Origin: Rhamnusium bicolor
Taxonomy: Eukaryota; Arthropoda; Insecta; Coleoptera; Cerambycidae
Length of the DNA stretch: 64,000 bases
Reading direction: 5' to 3'
NCBI GenBank assembly: GCA_029963845.1
Contig: JANEYF010001218.1
Coordinates: forward strand, 166,501-230,500
Of this stretch, positions 38,544 to 44,500 are shown one piece after another. Each line of letters starts with the position of its first letter. Position 1 is the first letter of the stretch. The notes under the pieces are model-generated. The model ran no database searches. It saw only the letters and a list, made by a program, of their open reading frames with translations, and was not told where the DNA came from. The position numbers and the translations under genes are program-made.

Positions 38544-41500
38544 TATGAACATAAGATAAATTAAAGAAATTTCTACCCTTTAGCAGTTACAATAATGTAA
38601 CTTTCTGACAATATTTCAAAATGTATTAAAAAAAATAAGTAACCCTTAAAAAAAAGGTACATTATATTTACCGATGTTCCAGTATTATAAAGAAGGAAAC
38701 AACCACTTCTATAAGTGCTCTTGGCCTGACCTTCTTTTATACAATTTTGTCCTAATAAAGAAGCTTGTTGATTACCCAAAATCTATGACAAATAAAAAAA
38801 GCATTTTTTATAAAATAGGGTTAAAGTGCCCAATATACTTACCCCTGATATGAGTACACCTTTTAATGGAAAATCCCCTGAAACTTGTCCATAAATTTCC
38901 GAGCTACTTCTAATTTCTGGCAGTATTTCTACAGGAGTTTTAAAGGTGTGTAATAACAATGGATCCCAATTTAATAATTCTATATTCATAAGGAATGTTC
39001 TAGAGGCATTTGTAACGTCCGTTATGTGTTTACCGTCATTTACACCACCTGTTAGATTCTACAAAAACAGAAATCAAATGTACATTATTTACACTTCATG
39101 TACATTTTCTCATTTGAGGTAGCTGATGATTTCCAATGTGTTTAATATACAGGATGAGGCAATTTTCCGACTTCGATAACACAAGTTCTATAATAGCTAA
39201 AAATTTGATCAAAAAACATAAGTAAACTAGATTAAAAGTCTATAAACGGAAAATGTTTTCGAATATACAGAGCGAGCCAAGACGATTCCACCAGGTCATG
39301 TCTTTTTTTTTAAATGCAATACCATGTATATTAGTTCATTTTTTGAAGCCTCTTTCTAGTTTCCTTACACACATATATTATTATTGACTATCTTCCAACC
39401 ACTTGGATGTAATGCTTTTTTTTTTTGTTGAAATTTCACCAGTCACAATGGATTTTAGAAAAAAAAATAATATTAATACCAGTTACGCGACATCTGTGAG
39501 ATCTTTCTGAATCATTTTCACTTCCTAAAAGTATACAGATAGCCAAAACTGATTTCCAATTTAGAACTTTTTTGAATTTACTTTCCCCATTTTTTTCAAA
39601 TGGCACCTATTTTTCAACCATGTAAAGTAGAATTGAAAAACGAACATTTTTTGTTGGTACATACCTATGGCTACTTATAACAATTTTCGATTTATTGAGC
39701 AATAAGTACAAAATTCAAGAATAAACAAAAGATTTACGGTTTCTTCAAATAATTTACAGAAAAAATTATAAGTTTATCTGCTCCATAAAAACAACATGGA
39801 TTTTTTAGTGAGGTCATTTTATGTTTGTGTCTTGATCTCGTCCAGCATATCAATTTTTTGTGAATGTTTTGCTTGTAAATTATTTTGGCTGTTTTTAATT
39901 TGACAAACAATAAAACCTCAGTTCGCTATCAACTATTTTGCACAAATGAATATTTAACATAGTTATCGGTTGTCAATTCTCATTTTTGTCAATTTTGAAG
40001 TATTTGGAGTTTTGCAAAATGACTTTTAACAGAGAACTTGTAGACATGATTTTTGTCTTGGGTGAATCGGAAAGAAATTGTTTGCTTGCCAAAAGAATTT
40101 ATCACCAACGGTATCCTGAAAGAAGGCTCCCTGAAGTTAAGAGCTTCCAAAATCTGCTTGATGGATTTGTGGATAACGGCAAGTATAAAAAAAGTGAACG
40201 ATAAAAATGTTGTGAATGAAGAAAATGAGTTATCTGTGGTGCTGACAACGATTGAGGATCCTATTAGACAGAGAGAAGTGAGCTCATTAGTAGGAATAAG
40301 TAGACATTCTGAAAAAACAAGTTTCATACATATTACATTCAAATGCATCAGGAACCAAGTGATAACGATATTCAAACGCGTCTACAGTTTTGTAATTGGG
40401 CCAGAAGTAAAATGCAAGAGGATGCTACTTTCTTCAATAATGTTTTATTCACTGATGGGGCAACTTTTCATAAAAATGGATCTGTTATCAGGCACAATTT
40501 CCATTACTATACTTCGGAAAATCATCACTTTTTCAGGCAAGTTGATAACCAGCACAGATGGTTCATAAACGTTTGTGGAGGAATTATTGGACAACATGTA
40601 ATAAGGTCACATTTCTTTGATGATACATTGACTGGAGATATTAATCCTCATTTTTTAGAGAACTTTCTGCCATAATTATGGGTGAATCTTCCTGAAAGGA
40701 TCCGAAATAGGATGTGGTTTCAGCAAGATGGTGCACCATCACATTATTTAAATGCAATAACTGAGGACCTAAATAATAGTTGCCCACTTTAATGGATTGG
40801 AAGAAATGGCCCAGTGGGACCATTTCTTCCAAATGGTCTGCTAGATACCCAGATCTTACTAAAATTGATTTTTTTTATGGAGATACATGAAGAAAATTGC
40901 TTATAGAGACATGCCAACTATAATCCAAAATAAGAAAGAAAGGATAACCATAATTGCTTTTAGAAGTATCACACCGGCAAGTTTAAGAACAGTAGAAACC
41001 TTATTCCAGAAGTGCATAGAAATGGGCAACATGTGGGGTACTTATTATAATTTTTTTGTGTTGAATTATATTTCTTAAGTTTATTCTTGATTTATGTACT
41101 TATTGCTCAATAAATCGAAAATGGTTACAAACAGCCATAGGATGAACATACATAAAAAAATGTTTATTTTTCAATTTTACATCACATGGTCGATAAATAT
41201 ATAGGGTGTTCCATTTGAAAAAAATGAGAAAATTCATTTCAAAAAATTCTGAATTAAAAGCATTTTTGGCCACCCTGTATATTCTTAGGAAGTGCAAATA
41301 ATTCAGAGACATTTCACAGATGTCTCGTAACTGGTATTAATATTTTTTTTTCTTAAAATCCATAATTGTGACTACAGTGATTTTTTCAATATGCATCTGT
41401 AGAAGGCATTATTTCAACAAAAAAAAAATCATTACATCCAAGTAGTTAGGAGATAGTCAAAAAAATATAGGGTGGAAGGAGACTAGAAAAAGCTTTAAAA

Positions 41501-44500
41501 AATGTGCTATATACATGGTATCCTATTGAAACTTGACCCTGTAGAATCGTCTTGGTCCGCCCTGTATTCAAAAATAAATTACCGGTTATAGAGTTTTTTA
41601 TCTAGTTTACTTATGTTTTTTAATAAAATTTCTAGCTATCATATAATCGATTTCGAACGCACTATTGACCCACCCTGTATGTGTATTATTAAAATGTTAA
41701 CATCAGTTAATTTCCTAATAGAAATTACTAATGTAGTTTAAAAAAAATAACAGAAAAGTTTGTGAGATTTCACTTTATCACTCATAAAAATATTATCATT
41801 GCACTTGAGCATAAGGAAACATTTAATTACTATTTAATCCAGTCACATAAGCCAAAAAAGAGGGTCAACCTCGGAATGAGAGATAATAAGTTGTAAAGTT
41901 GTATATACCTTTATTTTGGCGTTCTAAAAGTTGTCTCAAAAGTCTCATAAAATCTCGTGTCCGCGTCTTAAGATATTCAAGGTCAAAGGTCGCAAAAATC
42001 GGTTTTTTTGCAAATATCTCGCTTCGTATGGTTTTAATGCCATTTGCATTTATTATAAAAATTATAGAGAATAAAATTCTCTACAACTTTTGTTCCAAAC
42101 ATTTTTTATATACTCAACCGTTTTTGAGATAGAGGGCGGAGAGCGCGCCGCGCGTACCTATTCACAGCATAATGCAAGGTCGACCGTAAGTCCCAGTAAA
42201 TAATACGCCGTATAAAGTCTATAAATCATTAAAAAAATATATAATTATGAATAATTTGCATTGTTTATTAATTAATACATTATATTTAATAATATTTTTC
42301 ATTTATCGAATATATATTTGTTTAATATTACTTACCTTTCCGTGTAATCAACTGCAAGAATGGTTGTGGTTCACGCTGCGGGTGCAGGAAATCGGGATTG
42401 CAATGTTCTTTAGCTTGTGGCCAGTGTAATGGGCAAGCGTGCCTCAATGCTTCACGGTATCAAAGCGATCTCGATGAAGATAGTACATTTTACCCCGAAA
42501 TTCTCGAAGATCTAGAGACAAATATCCTTGACAACGAAAATGATGATATTGAATTGGAAATTTTCGAGCGACCGGAAGTCCTTCTAATTATAAAAGTTTT
42601 TGAAAAACTTCCCCACATTTGAACTTCAACTGTAATAAATATATGAAAAAGTATTTCTAAATAAAGATATAATTAAAATGTATTTACTCTATTATTTTTC
42701 TACTTAAAATATAATTAACAGGTTGACTGCCGACTACTCCGATTGGAGTGTACCAGCATCAATCGGCGACGCCCCCTACTCCGATCGGAGTGTTGTGTAT
42801 AGCGACTCCAATCGGAGTGTTCGGCATCCCGTGAAAATATTAATGCCTGACGCCGGCAACTCCGATCGGAGTATAATTTTTTTCGCTAATTTAAGACAAA
42901 AAAAAAAATTAAAATGATAAAACTATAATTTACATGATTTATGGCATAAATAAAGGCAACAAAACAAATAAAACTTAACGGCGTCCGAGAGTGACTCAAA
43001 AATATGGTCGGCAGTCAACCTGTTAACATATATATTAGAATATAATTAAAATATACTTACAAGTATTCCACTCAACAAGTTTTTGATTACACGGAAAGGT
43101 AAGTAATATTAAACAAATATATATTTGATAAATGAAAAATATCATTAAATATAATGTATTAATTAATAAACAATTCAAATTATTCATAATTATATATTTT
43201 TTAATGATTTATAGACTTTATACGGCGTATTATTTACCGGGACTTAATGGTTGACCTTGCATTATGCTGTGAATAGGTAAGCGCGGCGCGCTCTCCGCCC
43301 TCTATCTCAAAAACGGTTGAGTATATAAAAAATGTTTGGAACAAAAGTTGTAGAGAATTTTATTCTCTATAATTTTTATAATAAATGCAAATGGCATTAA
43401 AACCATAGGAAGCGAGATATTTACAAAAAACCGATTTTTCCGACCTTTGACCTTGAATATCTTAAGACGCGGACACGAGATTTTATGAGACTTTTGAGAC
43501 AACTTTTAGAACGCCAAAAAAAGGTTTATACAAGTTTACAGCTTATTATCTCTCATTCAGAGGTGAAACCTCTAATGTGACTGGGCTAATTACACTTTAT
43601 TTGGAAATGAAACAAACAATAGTACTTAGTCAAATATCAAGTATAGAGGTTCTCATTGAAAGTTTGGTTTAAATCACTATAGAGTGAGGTCCAGTTTCCA
43701 AGGCGAAACTTCAGAAATATGTTACGAGTACATAACAATAACTGGAGTTTCTAATCAAAACCTAACAAAAAGGTAGAAGTTTCAGTAAAAAAAAATATAA
43801 TTTATTATCTAAGGGAAGACAAAAGCAATCCTTTTCATATTTGGCACACCACTTTTTAATGTAAACCTGCATCTACGGTTCAAATCCAAAAATAGTAATA
43901 GAAAGCCATTGGCGGGAGGTTACGTATCCTTTTTTTAAAAATATGTTGTACGTCACTACATATTTTTGAGAAAAATACTAAATTACTGAATTACCTATGG
44001 AATTCTGAAGAAAACAGTATTTCTGCAAAATTTTGATAGAAGCCGTTTCCGATTTATTTGTAGTCAAAATCTTTTCTGCAGACGAATCAGATCATCTTAA
44101 AAGAAAGCATTAGAAAAGCTATCATTCAAATAATTAATCTTTAATTATCAAACAACTATTGCAGTAACTGTATGTGTTTTGAGGTTAATTGTGCTGTTAC
44201 TTTGTCATCGTAACTCTGAAAGTCATGCTGTTTAGTAACAGAAAAATATGCAAATATTCATTATCACTAGATTCTAGATTCTATGACGGAAATGCTGAGA
44301 CAGCAGTTCGTATCAAAAATTTTTCCAAATAGGGGACTTCCAGATTTTCGCGTTTTCATTAGAACACCACCGTTTTCGAACTTTGGCTTACTGTTAGACC
44401 TGAATGAACGGAAATCGTAGAAGTAATAATCGGAATCGTATTATTCGAGGTTTTAATAATCTGAAGCCGAGTTCAGCTCAGCAACTGCAAACACCAAAAT

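Larger units (their letters stand above)
41839..43585. mobile_element. TIR element with ~500-bp arms
   Basis: CCAGTCACATAAGCC at the left pairs with the inverted CCCAGTCACATTAGAGG at the right. The arms, about 41839-42358 and 43083-43585, are near-identical inverted copies, including GAGAATAAAATTCTCTA and GGCGGAGAGCGCGCCGCGCG. The two long frames in the arms (41899-42132 plus and 43302-43502 minus) are the same sequence and are not genes. The interior encodes a CXC-type cysteine motif and has been hit by the MITE at 42719-43022. The superfamily is not recognised. Confidence 0.75.

Noticed and set aside
39989..40375. 128-codon minus-strand ORF
   Set aside because: It is antisense to the mariner transposase relic and has no motif of its own.
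41899..43502. Two similar ORFs (41899-42132 plus, 43302-43502 minus) as a gene pair
   Set aside because: They are the same sequence in the two arms of one inverted repeat, without protein-like conservation.
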